Shown here: positions 51,275 to 59,392 of the stretch, one piece after another | Numbering within the stretch: position 1 is the first letter of the stretch | Layout of the letters: every line of letters starts with the position of its first letter | Source: Candidatus Saccharibacteria bacterium UBA5148 | GTDB taxonomy: Bacteria > Patescibacteriota > Saccharimonadia > Saccharimonadales > UBA4665 | DNA: 64,000 nucleotides | Assembly (NCBI GenBank): GCA_002413835.1 | Contig: DHXU01000007.1 | Span: forward strand, 66,174-130,173 | Direction of reading: 5' to 3' | The notes under the pieces: generated by a model | Seen by the model: the letters and a program-made list of their open reading frames with translations, nothing else | Told to the model about the DNA's origin: nothing | The model's database searches: none | Translations under genes and position numbers: made by a program

Positions 51275-51988
51275 TTAGCAGGCAACGTCCTGGTCGACTT
51301 TGCTCTGCTTAGATTTGTATTGCATCAGCAGGCTGGTACCACCGGTGAACTGGTGGCCGGTACAATATGATTGAGCCTGTTTGGCGGTGGTCCAGGTGGT
51401 TGCGCCCCAACTCGGCCAATTGTTCTGCCAGCTGCCGGTTATGCTCTGCCACTGAGCCGATGTGCTGTAGACACCTACAGTCGTCGTGCCATTGGCTAGC
51501 AACGCGTCATACTCACCCTGCAGACTCTTTTGATTTTGCAGGGCATTAGTGCTCCAGGTGTTGCTGGTTTCAACATCAAGCCACCATTTAGTGCTGCTCA
51601 AATCTTGTGCATTGGCATACGTGATAGCATCTTTGGCGGCGTTTGAACCGTAGTTGTATGCAGCACAGTTGGCGTCGCCGTTACAGCCGACCTGGGCCTG
51701 GGTGTAATACTGCGAGCTACTGCTGGTATTCAGCCCTGTATTGACGTATAAACTCAGATCAGTGAAATGCTTTGCTTCGGCGGCGGCACAGCTGTTGCGG
51801 CTGAACACCAATCCGCCGGTTACCCCGACGACACCGAAGTTCACAGACGGAATAGCGGCCGAACAGTTTGGATAGCTGATATCAACACCTAAACTCCCGG
51901 CTGGATATAGACTGGAGGCAGATGCTCCTTGCGTAAAAGCCACCGATACAAGTAATGCTAAGCTTAGAACTGATATGAACCTTTTCAC
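51275..51988 (-). CDS. Secreted glycoside-hydrolase-like (GH25-like) protein
   Basis: This 237-residue protein has a signal peptide (MKRFISVLSLALLVSVAFTQ, cleavage near GASAS). A TIM-barrel-like domain follows with GVDISYPNC, FGVVGVTGG, KWWLDVETSNTW and VGVYSTSAQW, the order seen in GH25 lysozyme-type proteins. The DVE acidic pair could be catalytic. Paired cysteines fit export. The start is GTG at 51988 with GGGGGAA upstream. It may cut the host or its own peptidoglycan. Confidence 0.72.
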   Translation of the reverse strand: MKRFISVLSLALLVSVAFTQGASASSLYPAGSLGVDISYPNCSAAIPSVNFGVVGVTGGLVFSRNSCAAAEAKHFTDLSLYVNTGLNTSSSSQYYTQAQVGCNGDANCAAYNYGSNAAKDAITYANAQDLSSTKWWLDVETSNTWSTNALQNQKSLQGEYDALLANGTTTVGVYSTSAQWQSITGSWQNNWPSWGATTWTTAKQAQSYCTGHQFTGGTSLLMQYKSKQSKVDQDVAC

Positions 51989-52285
51989 GTTGTTCCCCCA
52001 GGAGTTATGGTTATGTAGACCCATAATTATACATGACGTGACTGGTTACATGTAATGGCAAAAACGAACCTGGACTACGGGTTGAGTACGGTACCATCGT
52101 CCCACTTATTGCCGCTCCAGACGTTGGCGTGTCCGGAACGGCCACTAGCTAATTAGCAATGAATGTAGTAGGCGAATTCAACAAATGTCCGGAGCCGTAT
52201 CATTGCGGCTATGCTTTGCCATGGTAAACTATAGGCAATTAGCGAACGAAGCAAGGCACTCACTATAAAGTCTTTGAAAACGTAT
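51989..52285. other. Intergenic region
   Basis: I see no gene here. A TATAAA at 52264 may be the promoter of the beta-propeller gene. Confidence 0.45.
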
Positions 52286-53362
52286 ATGCCTAAAATACTG
52301 GCAATCGTGGCAATACTGTCGACGGTTTTGATCGGTATACTCTTGCTGCTCAGTAGCCGGGCAGCTTCGCCGTTTGTTAGTACTGAGCCGGAGAAGGGTA
52401 CGATAACTGCGCCGGGATCCAAAGTCACCGACTCGACAGCTTCCGGTGGTAGCAGTGTCAAATTTGGCATTGGCAACATATGGGGACAGGGTAATCCGGC
52501 ACCACCGTCGGTGACGGTGCTCAACCAAATCTCCTTGAATGAGGTATCAGTGATGCAATCCTTTGCCTATGATACCACTAACAAGGTCTGGATATTTGCC
52601 CAGGTCATGGGGTCGACCCATTTTAACAAATCCGCAGCCCAGCACGCCCTGGACGGCGATATTACGCTGACGAAGGTGTCAGCCACGGGGCAGATATTGG
52701 GCGCCATGTATCTCAATGGCTTCGGGCACGGCGTATCGATAGGTGTCGAACCAGTCGGGTCGGCCACCTATGTCTGGACGGAATCTAATGCCCACTTGTC
52801 GTCAGGTTCGACCAACGCGTTCGGTACCAGAGTAGCTCGCTTCGCCTGGGTTAATGGCGGTGTGCTTACGCCGACGTCCAGTTCTGTCGCGACCTACGCA
52901 GTACACCCCGGATCAACATCAGTACTGCCAATTGTCGATGCCTCCAAAAATCGAATTACAATCCAGTACAATAACGCCAGTGAAGGCGGGTTCCACTGGT
53001 CGATACATGCACTTGACAAATTCAAGTCCAGGAACTTCACGCCCCTCGTGACTGTGGCCAGACCTTCTGAGCTTAATGGCATCACTTACCAGGGTGCGGC
53101 GTGGTTGAACGACCAAACTATACTTAGCCTGCATGGTAATGCATACGGTACCAATAATCCACCGCCTGGGAATACCACGATATTTGAAGTAAATGCTACG
53201 AATAGTACGGTCACCAGGCGGGTGTCTGTCACGGTAGCTCCGACGATGGTCTATCGGGAGCCGGAAGGTTTATCCGAGATTAACGGCAACGTCTGTAGCG
53301 GTTTTGCCTCTGGGGTGGTCGGTGCCCGAAAGCAAAGCGTATTTTGTCAGGTCGGACTGTAG
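52286..53362 (+). CDS. Exported TagC-like/phage receptor-binding-type beta-propeller protein
   Basis: An N-terminal transmembrane segment (ILAIVAILSTVLIGILLLL) is followed by the short acidic module STEPEKG to TASGGSSVKFG. Then comes a domain with SVMQSFAYDTTNKVWIFAQV, LNGFGHGVSIGVEPVGSATY and VWTESN. These match the beta-propeller found in phage P68-type receptor-binding proteins and TagC-like teichoic acid proteins. It probably binds a cell-wall polymer outside the cell. ATG 52286 is preferred over TTG 52274. Confidence 0.7.
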   Translation: MPKILAIVAILSTVLIGILLLLSSRAASPFVSTEPEKGTITAPGSKVTDSTASGGSSVKFGIGNIWGQGNPAPPSVTVLNQISLNEVSVMQSFAYDTTNKVWIFAQVMGSTHFNKSAAQHALDGDITLTKVSATGQILGAMYLNGFGHGVSIGVEPVGSATYVWTESNAHLSSGSTNAFGTRVARFAWVNGGVLTPTSSSVATYAVHPGSTSVLPIVDASKNRITIQYNNASEGGFHWSIHALDKFKSRNFTPLVTVARPSELNGITYQGAAWLNDQTILSLHGNAYGTNNPPPGNTTIFEVNATNSTVTRRVSVTVAPTMVYREPEGLSEINGNVCSGFASGVVGARKQSVFCQVGL

Positions 53363-53389
53363 GCAATGCCGATATGTTTCATGTGGATA

Positions 53390-53929
53390 TCAGATCTTGC
53401 CAGCGGGCTCTAGAAGAACCCCATTCTTCGACACCTCTGGTACGCAGCACATGCTGCGGTTGAAGCAGCAGGGTCGGCGCTCGCCACGTGTTAGCTTCGA
53501 GACTGCGACTTCGATATGATGCTGGCGAGTTTCTGACTTGGCGGTGGCACCGATCCAGCGAATCCATTCCCAGCGTGCCATTGGGGTGATATCTTCCCAA
53601 AGAGATTGCAGCGCTGGGCTGGCATCGAGGGTGGCTTTGATATCCGTTGGGATGTTAGGTTCTGGCCACAGCTTGGTTGATTCGATTTCGAGTGTGAGTG
53701 TGTCGCCAACGTCAATATCCGCTGATTTTCGCATCTGTTTGTCGACATTGAGCCAGTGGCCGCCCTTACCGTCGGGCTCGAGCGCAGTCTGAAAAGGGAA
53801 GTCGTTTATAGTACCGCTGACCATGACTTGACCCCGCGATGGCAGCTTGGCGCTGGCGCTCGGCGGCAGTTTGACTATCGTCCAGCCGTTAATTGTAAAC
53901 GGTGTCGCTTCGAAGCGGATTGTCGGCAT
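53390..53929 (-). CDS. DUF1905/YdeI-OmpD-associated protein
   Basis: This 179-residue protein has an N-terminal beta-barrel DUF1905 domain (FTINGWTIVKLPPSASAKLP, GQVMVSGTINDFPFQTALEP) and a C-terminal YdeI-type helical segment (WEDITPMARWEWIRWIGAT) with KSETRQHHIE. The C-terminal 25 residues are Cys-rich (RRPCCFNRSMCC). Function of the family is unknown. Confidence 0.85.
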   Translation of the reverse strand: MPTIRFEATPFTINGWTIVKLPPSASAKLPSRGQVMVSGTINDFPFQTALEPDGKGGHWLNVDKQMRKSADIDVGDTLTLEIESTKLWPEPNIPTDIKATLDASPALQSLWEDITPMARWEWIRWIGATAKSETRQHHIEVAVSKLTRGERRPCCFNRSMCCVPEVSKNGVLLEPAGKI

Positions 53930-54013
53930 GTGGATTCACTTACTGATTAGTACGATTGATGTGTTAATTATAGCAATAAGAGATACTCTCGAGGTTACTC
54001 TCGTATAATTCGT

Positions 54014-54529
54014 CTATTTTCCGGGTTTACGTTGCCACCACTCTGACAGGTCTTTCTGAGCATCGGCGTACCATTCCCAGGCGAGATCGTCTTGTGCTGG
54101 GAGGTTTTCGATATCGCGCCACATCGGATCGCCGCCGTTCAGGTCATCGCCAGGTGTGACTTCTCCGGCAGTATAGTCTGCAATGAAGACAAAATTAATC
54201 GTAGCTCTGCCATTCGTGTAAGTGCTGGGATATGAGCCGAGAAAATCAATCACTGTGACGTCAATCCCTAATTCCGCTTTTACTTCTCGGACTGCCGTCT
54301 GCTCGGCACTCTCGCCTAGTTCTATGAAGCCGCCGGGAAGGCAAAGCTTACCGGGGTTGGGATCAATGCTCCGGACGCCAAATAAAGCTTGGCCGTCCTT
54401 GATGACGAACACGATTGAGCCGGCCACCGGATTGATCCAGTTATCGTGTTTATTCTCGCAGACCCACAAATTCTGTTTTTCCGTTTGTTGTGTGGTGGGG
54501 CTTCCGCAAGTCGTACAGTATCGAGTCAT
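54014..54529 (-). CDS. NUDIX hydrolase with N-terminal zinc ribbon
   Basis: This 171-residue protein starts MTRYCTTCGSP with a zinc-ribbon-like CxxC, then WVCENKHDNW. The NUDIX box GGFIELGESAEQTAVREVKA has A where the first glutamate of the REUxEE pair is expected (REVKAEL). Activity may therefore be altered. The start is supported by TATACT seven bases upstream (leaderless); the longer frame to 54715 overlaps the next gene. Possible roles are NADH pyrophosphatase-like or ADP-ribose hydrolysis. Confidence 0.82.
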   Translation of the reverse strand: MTRYCTTCGSPTTQQTEKQNLWVCENKHDNWINPVAGSIVFVIKDGQALFGVRSIDPNPGKLCLPGGFIELGESAEQTAVREVKAELGIDVTVIDFLGSYPSTYTNGRATINFVFIADYTAGEVTPGDDLNGGDPMWRDIENLPAQDDLAWEWYADAQKDLSEWWQRKPGK

Positions 54530-54566
54530 ATAGCGCAGTATAACAAAACATCGAGCTAGATTCGGT

Positions 54567-54923
54567 TTAAAACTCCCGATGGACAAGTTTGGAAGTGTTA
54601 AAGTATTGCTTTGTGAATTCAAGTGCGTCATCGACTGAGAATTGTTTGCAGGTGTACAGCACACAAGATAGAAACTTCTGGTTTGTCCAGATGTAGAGGG
54701 CGATACCGGAATCAATCAGCGGCACGAAGGCATCGAAGCCTTGATTCTCATCTTTGCCCTCGCCACTTGGCGAGTGAATAATCGGTTCGCCGTATACTCT
54801 AAGTTCAAGCGTGCTCGCCACTTGCAAGAGATAGTTTCTAACATCAGACTCAGATAAATCCTTGTCGTAAGTAGCTTCAATCAACAATCTTTGACGTACG
54901 ATTTGCGGTGCGAGATCTTCCAT
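54567..54923 (-). CDS. Divergent S-adenosylmethionine decarboxylase-like protein
   Basis: This 118-residue protein has FVPLIDSGIALYIWTNQKFL and SCVLYTCKQFSVDDALEF. These align with the AdoMet decarboxylase region around the pyruvoyl serine (SGxxxxESH...HTFPE) and the conserved YTC/FSC cysteine. Here the catalytic ESH reads DSG, so self-processing is doubtful. TACGAT lies seven bases before the ATG (leaderless). It may be an inactive relative with another role. Confidence 0.5.
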   Translation of the reverse strand: MEDLAPQIVRQRLLIEATYDKDLSESDVRNYLLQVASTLELRVYGEPIIHSPSGEGKDENQGFDAFVPLIDSGIALYIWTNQKFLSCVLYTCKQFSVDDALEFTKQYFNTSKLVHREF

Positions 54924-55173
54924 AGGCTTAATCGTACCAATTGTCCGTGGACAAACCAAGCGATTGATACCACTCAGCAGGCTTAGCTATTTGCGACAAC
55001 GTCCAGTTACCGAGGCCGATACTGAAATGTGCTTGCCAGATTTCAGTATGTATCGTGCGTAGCCCTGAATTCGCGGCAAAAAGCGCTAAAACAGTAGCGC
55101 CAAGAATAAGCTTGCCGCTGATTGCTTCAACCTCAAGGAGATAATCGGCGAGTTCGGGTCAGGAATGGTATGC

Positions 55174-55650
55174 CTAACGTATACCAGTGTCAAAGGTAAT
55201 GACTACTTTGGTGAATTTGCCTTGCTCAACAGTGACAGTCTGGGGTTTGCTGGTCAGCATGTCCGTAACGATCGGTTCTATAGAATACGTTCCGGGGTCG
55301 AGTTCTGACTCGAACTGACCCTTATCATCGCTCGCTACCGTACGTACCTTACGATCTGACTTTGTATCAATGACATCAAAAGAGAAGGCCGATGAGTACC
55401 GGCGCGTACAACCGGTGGCACCTGACGAATCACCTACACCGCATGTTGAGCCGGATGGATACAAAACTGCGTATCCGCTAATCCCACTTTTACTACTGCC
55501 CCCATTTTTACTGGATGTTGAAGTTTTTGACACCGCTGGCTGTGTTGCAGATTTGTTGTTCTGGTATACGTAGTATCCGATAGCGCTTAACGCCACTAGT
55601 ATAACCGAGGCTAAAACTATAAGGATATGAGCGAACCCCGAGGAATTCAT
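55174..55650 (-). CDS. Pilin-like membrane-anchored protein with carboxypeptidase-regulatory-like domain
   Basis: This 158-residue protein begins NSSGFAHILIVLASVILVAL, the 'GFAHI' pseudopilin-like anchor common in Patescibacteria. A Ser/Lys/Gly linker follows, and then a beta-sandwich (VASDDKGQFESELDPGTYSI, VTVEQGKFTKVVITF) of the type found in carboxypeptidase regulatory-like domains. Two cysteines may pair. It is likely displayed at the surface. AGAAGAAG precedes the start. Confidence 0.65.
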   Translation of the reverse strand: MNSSGFAHILIVLASVILVALSAIGYYVYQNNKSATQPAVSKTSTSSKNGGSSKSGISGYAVLYPSGSTCGVGDSSGATGCTRRYSSAFSFDVIDTKSDRKVRTVASDDKGQFESELDPGTYSIEPIVTDMLTSKPQTVTVEQGKFTKVVITFDTGIR

Positions 55651-55799
55651 ACTTCTTCTTTGGTATTCCATACTGCCTTTACTGTAGCATGTGCGTCGCT
55701 ACTGTCAATAATCATTAGCGGTATAGCTAGTGCTAGTTGATATACTTCAAACTATGCACAAGTTTTCGTAAATACAGCCGACCGGTCGTCTTACTGCTA

Positions 55800-56537
55800 C
55801 TAGTCCGAGTTCGACACACTCACAAGCCGGTCGCCCTCCTGGCGGGCTGTCAGCAGTGCCTGGCTGGCCTGGTCGAGTACATATCTTGCACTGTCGTTCA
55901 CTATGCTGGGATGAGGATAATAGGTGGCCAGGCCGGCACTCATGACAATGCCTTGCTGCATAAAGACAGACCGAACATCTTCCCACCAACTCATGGCGGC
56001 TTCTGGTTCCACTCCGACCAGAGGAATTGCAAACTCATCTCCGCCCTCGAAACGGGCAGGCGGGCGCACCGTTACGGTCCTGACGGCGCCGGCTATCAGC
56101 GCTTCGAAACTTGAGCTGGTATGCTGCCTCAGAATGTCAGCCGCCTTACGGATAGCGGCATCGCCTGCCGAATGGCTCTGTGCATCATTTATATCTTTTA
56201 AGTTATCGAAATACAAGATCATAAGTGATAACGGTATGTTATATCGGTCGGTAAAGCCAGCGACTACTTGCATATTCTGCTCAAAGCCTCGACGGTTATC
56301 AAGTCCGGTCAATCCATCGCGTAATGTTCCCTGTTCGGCGGCCTCCGCTTGCTGTTCGGCCGCCAGCACAGCCGACTGCATTGATACGACTCCGAGTCGA
56401 GCTGCCTGGCTGATGGCGTCATGGAGCGGATCGCTGTGACCGATGTCAAAACGCAGGGCAGCGGCGCTGATTGCCGTAGTTATGGCTGGTTCAAACTGCC
56501 GCGGAACAGTCTCTGTTGGCTTGTGTAAATTGGTAAT
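55800..56537 (-). CDS. GGDEF-domain protein, ATT start proposed
   Basis: The GGDEF domain (DGLTGLDNRRGFEQNM, ILYFDNLKDINDAQ, ARFEGGDEFAIPL) has an intact signature for making cyclic di-GMP or a related dinucleotide. No RxxD inhibitory site precedes it. The ATG at 56381 would give a bare domain. The frame stays open 52 codons further to ATT at 56537, seven bases after AAGAAGG. The extra helix aligns with the N-terminus of the GGDEF protein at 61845 (LHDAISQAARLG). It is divergent from the five-gene run and lacks sensor or membrane parts. Confidence 0.85.
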   Translation of the reverse strand: MTNLHKPTETVPRQFEPAITTAISAAALRFDIGHSDPLHDAISQAARLGVVSMQSAVLAAEQQAEAAEQGTLRDGLTGLDNRRGFEQNMQVVAGFTDRYNIPLSLMILYFDNLKDINDAQSHSAGDAAIRKAADILRQHTSSSFEALIAGAVRTVTVRPPARFEGGDEFAIPLVGVEPEAAMSWWEDVRSVFMQQGIVMSAGLATYYPHPSIVNDSARYVLDQASQALLTARQEGDRLVSVSNSD

Positions 56538-56699
56538 AGTTTTGCCTTCTTTTAGCCTAAATCACATCCGTTGTATAGTATATCTTGCAAATCAGAATAA
56601 ATCATTATATTCATACTTGAAATTATAGGACAGTCATTGTAGAATACAGGGTTACGACAATGAACGCCAGAGTTTTCTGAGTCAGAGGAAGAAACGAGC

Positions 56700-58307
56700 A
56701 TGTTAGAAAAACAAATGCCTATTTTGGGTATGGAACAACCGAACATACCAGCCGGTGATCTGCAATTAGCCGGCGAAACTGCCCTTGACGCGGACTCGAT
56801 TGAGCGCCGTCGATCAATTGCCGAGCAGATCAGCCAACTACCGAAGGACGTACTGAGCCGGACTTTGATCTTCCAACCGAGCGTCGGTTGCTTGAACCGT
56901 TGTGGATTTTGTTCGCAGGGCGCCGGCAACCAGGTTCGTTGGCTGTCAGAAGATAGCCTGGATGACGTGTTTGCCGGGCTGCAAGGAGCCTTACTACAAA
57001 GTGATACGACGGTGATCGGCGAAGGCCGCGAGCACAAGCCTGGCGTGATTTTCCCGTATCTCGATAATGACGCGGGTTCGTATCCGCACCTCGACCGCTA
57101 CGTCAAACGCATGGGCGAGCTTGGGTCACGTGTCAGGATTGCCACCGTCGGCTTTTCACGTCACAACCAGACATTGCAGGACATGCATACCAGGATTGCT
57201 ACTGAGCTGGAGCCGAGCGTCGATGGTGCGCGCTTTTCGTGGACGCCCTACACCTTTGCCTGGGCAAATGGTGCCCATCGTCCGGAAGTGTCGCGGGATG
57301 AATATGTCGCCGATTTCGGCAATCTGCTGGCAACCTACCGGCCGCTGCTCGAAGCTAAGGGTCCAGGACGTGACACCTGCTCGGTAGAGATGCGTTTCAA
57401 GCCGTGCATCGAAACTGACCCGGATGGCATGCGCATAGAGTCAAAGGAAGATGGCGGCGGAATCCTGTCAGTCGGACCATACACCGTGATAAGTGCTGAC
57501 ACGGCTAATTTCGCTGACACGACCCGGATTATCGGTCTTGACCGCAGCCATCCCATCTTATCGAATGAGGGTGTCAAGTCATTAGTCATTGCCGGCAGCG
57601 AGCTCGGCGAGCTTACCGACGAGATGTACAAGGAAGCTATCGGCATCCTAGCGCAGAATACAGACATGGATAGACGCTACCAGCCTCTGCGGCTCGGCGG
57701 CAAAGAAGTACTGGCCCGGCTGTCAGTTGCATACCGCTTCGAGAATGAAGACGGCGACTATTATGCTATTGATCCTTTTCAGCAGGCGTCCGGCCACTTC
57801 GACGCGCTGCATCTCTACCCCAAAACAGATTTGCGCCCCAGTGCAGGCTACGCCGACTCTCAGCGCCCTGTTATGAACGAGACTATCGACTACAAACAGA
57901 CGCTCGGGTACGGGCCGAAGGACTTAGTGCCGGAAGCGACTCAGGATGATATCAATCATGTGCTGACAAGACTTCAGGAACTAGCAGATTTCTACAAACC
58001 GTTCCTGCCCCATTTGGCGGAGCACATCGAAGCAGAAATTAACCCCATGACTGTCGGTATCGCCGAGGCGCTGCATCAATCCGGTTTGCCGCCAGCCTTG
58101 TTTTTTCATCGTCATTTTATTATTGATACCGGACAAGTCGTGAACCAGGGCCGGGCCTATGAGCTGCATTTCAAAGGCCTCGCCAGCCGCCGCGACTTGC
58201 CGACAACACCTAATGAAATCAAGGGCTATGGTGAAGATCTGAGCTTGTCAGCGGTCCGTGGAATGTCTGGGCCATCGATTTCTCGGCTTCCGACACAGCG
58301 ACCTTAG
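56700..58307 (+). CDS. Radical SAM protein of unknown substrate, frame broken near the 3' end
   Basis: This protein has GCLNRCGFCSQG, a Cx3Cx2C radical SAM cluster binding motif, near residue 65, inside a long N-terminal half. The rest (VEMRFKPCIETDPDGMRI, LHFKGLASRRDL) is unfamiliar. AGAGGAAG precedes the ATG. Its C-terminus (after DLSL, about 58243) turns into poor sequence and stops at 58307, while a well-formed frame continues one base back. The intended protein may thus run to 58552. It is first in an operon-like run with EEP, GT, unknown and GGDEF genes. The substrate is unknown. Confidence 0.75.
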   Translation: MLEKQMPILGMEQPNIPAGDLQLAGETALDADSIERRRSIAEQISQLPKDVLSRTLIFQPSVGCLNRCGFCSQGAGNQVRWLSEDSLDDVFAGLQGALLQSDTTVIGEGREHKPGVIFPYLDNDAGSYPHLDRYVKRMGELGSRVRIATVGFSRHNQTLQDMHTRIATELEPSVDGARFSWTPYTFAWANGAHRPEVSRDEYVADFGNLLATYRPLLEAKGPGRDTCSVEMRFKPCIETDPDGMRIESKEDGGGILSVGPYTVISADTANFADTTRIIGLDRSHPILSNEGVKSLVIAGSELGELTDEMYKEAIGILAQNTDMDRRYQPLRLGGKEVLARLSVAYRFENEDGDYYAIDPFQQASGHFDALHLYPKTDLRPSAGYADSQRPVMNETIDYKQTLGYGPKDLVPEATQDDINHVLTRLQELADFYKPFLPHLAEHIEAEINPMTVGIAEALHQSGLPPALFFHRHFIIDTGQVVNQGRAYELHFKGLASRRDLPTTPNEIKGYGEDLSLSAVRGMSGPSISRLPTQRP

Positions 58308-58552
58308 GCCTAGCTGCCAGCGGACTGAAACAGGCAACCGCCAATACGTTGGCGATTGGTCGCCGCTCGGGCCTGATATTCAGGGAATGGGACGTTGTAA
58401 CCTTCGACAACATTTCACCCGATGGCACACAACTGCAGCGCTATTTTGTGACCGCCGATCTCAATACTGAAAGTGCAGTTGTTCGCGATGTTACCGCTGG
58501 CAATCTGATTCCCGGTGTAATCCCACTAGAAATGGTAACGAGGCCAGCCTGA
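58235..58552 (+). pseudogene. C-terminal continuation of the radical SAM gene in the -1 frame
   Basis: From 58244 the -1 frame reads LVSGPWNVWAIDFSAS and later FREWDVVTFDNIS and GNLIPGVIPLEM, all protein-like, ending TGA at 58552, just before the EEP gene. It has no start codon or binding site near its 5' end. It is best explained as the displaced C-terminus of the preceding gene (one-base loss, sequencing error or programmed shift). No classical slippery heptamer is visible. Confidence 0.6.
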
Positions 58553-58555
58553 TCA

Positions 58556-59392
58556 ATGTCTCTGAAGCTTGAATCTCTCAACACATGGGGCGGCCGGTTG
58601 TACGAGCCGCTGATATCCCATGTTGTCGAACAAGCTCGCGAGGGGGTTGACGTGTTTTGCTTCCAAGAGGTCAGTGCTACTACTAGCGTTCGCACCCACA
58701 CCGATGCTGCGGCTGACATCGACCCTTTATCTCCCGTATCGGACGAACACGCCAGCCGGGCCGATCTGTATAAACAGCTCTTAGGCGTACTTCCGGAATT
58801 TCAGGGAGCACATCGGGTGACACAGACTGGCATAGATTTCAACGGCCCGGTTGCGTATGATTTGCAATTCGGGCTCGCGACCTTCGTACGGTCCACGTTA
58901 CCAGTGCTAGCTGAAGGCGACACGTTTGTATTCGGTGCATACAACGCGCAGCGAGGAGCTGACTGCGCGACCATGGGGCGCAACATGCAGTTCACGACAT
59001 TTGCATATGATGGCCGTCTGGTAACCGCCGCCAACTTGCATGGTTTGTGGCACCCGAGCGGTAAGGGCGACACTCCCGACAGGATCGTACAATCACGCAA
59101 GGTTATAGACTTTTTAGCGCACATTGGCAGTGAAGTTATCTTGTGCGGCGATTTCAACCTGCTGCCGGGCACTGACAGTATCAGGATGATTGAGCAGGCC
59201 GGTTTACGAAACCTGGTGACGGAATATGGCGTTCAGTCGACGCGGAGCGTCCGCTATGACAAACCCACCAAACTCGGAAGTTATATCTTTACCAGTCCCG
59301 GCATTATCGTCGAAGATTTCCGAACGCTCAAGGTTGATGTCTCCGACCACCTGCCATTACACATTACCTGCTCGGTAGAGGACAATGCATAA
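58556..59392 (+). CDS. Endonuclease/exonuclease/phosphatase (EEP) family protein
   Basis: This 278-residue protein has the EEP catalytic residues in order: LNTWGG, CFQEV, NLHGLWHP, CGDFNLLPGTDSI and VSDHLPLHI. The family cleaves phosphodiesters in nucleic acids, phospholipids or inositol phosphates. No export signal is present. It lies 3 bases after the previous stop and overlaps the GT start (ATAATG), so it is co-expressed. Confidence 0.9.
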   Translation: MSLKLESLNTWGGRLYEPLISHVVEQAREGVDVFCFQEVSATTSVRTHTDAAADIDPLSPVSDEHASRADLYKQLLGVLPEFQGAHRVTQTGIDFNGPVAYDLQFGLATFVRSTLPVLAEGDTFVFGAYNAQRGADCATMGRNMQFTTFAYDGRLVTAANLHGLWHPSGKGDTPDRIVQSRKVIDFLAHIGSEVILCGDFNLLPGTDSIRMIEQAGLRNLVTEYGVQSTRSVRYDKPTKLGSYIFTSPGIIVEDFRTLKVDVSDHLPLHITCSVEDNA

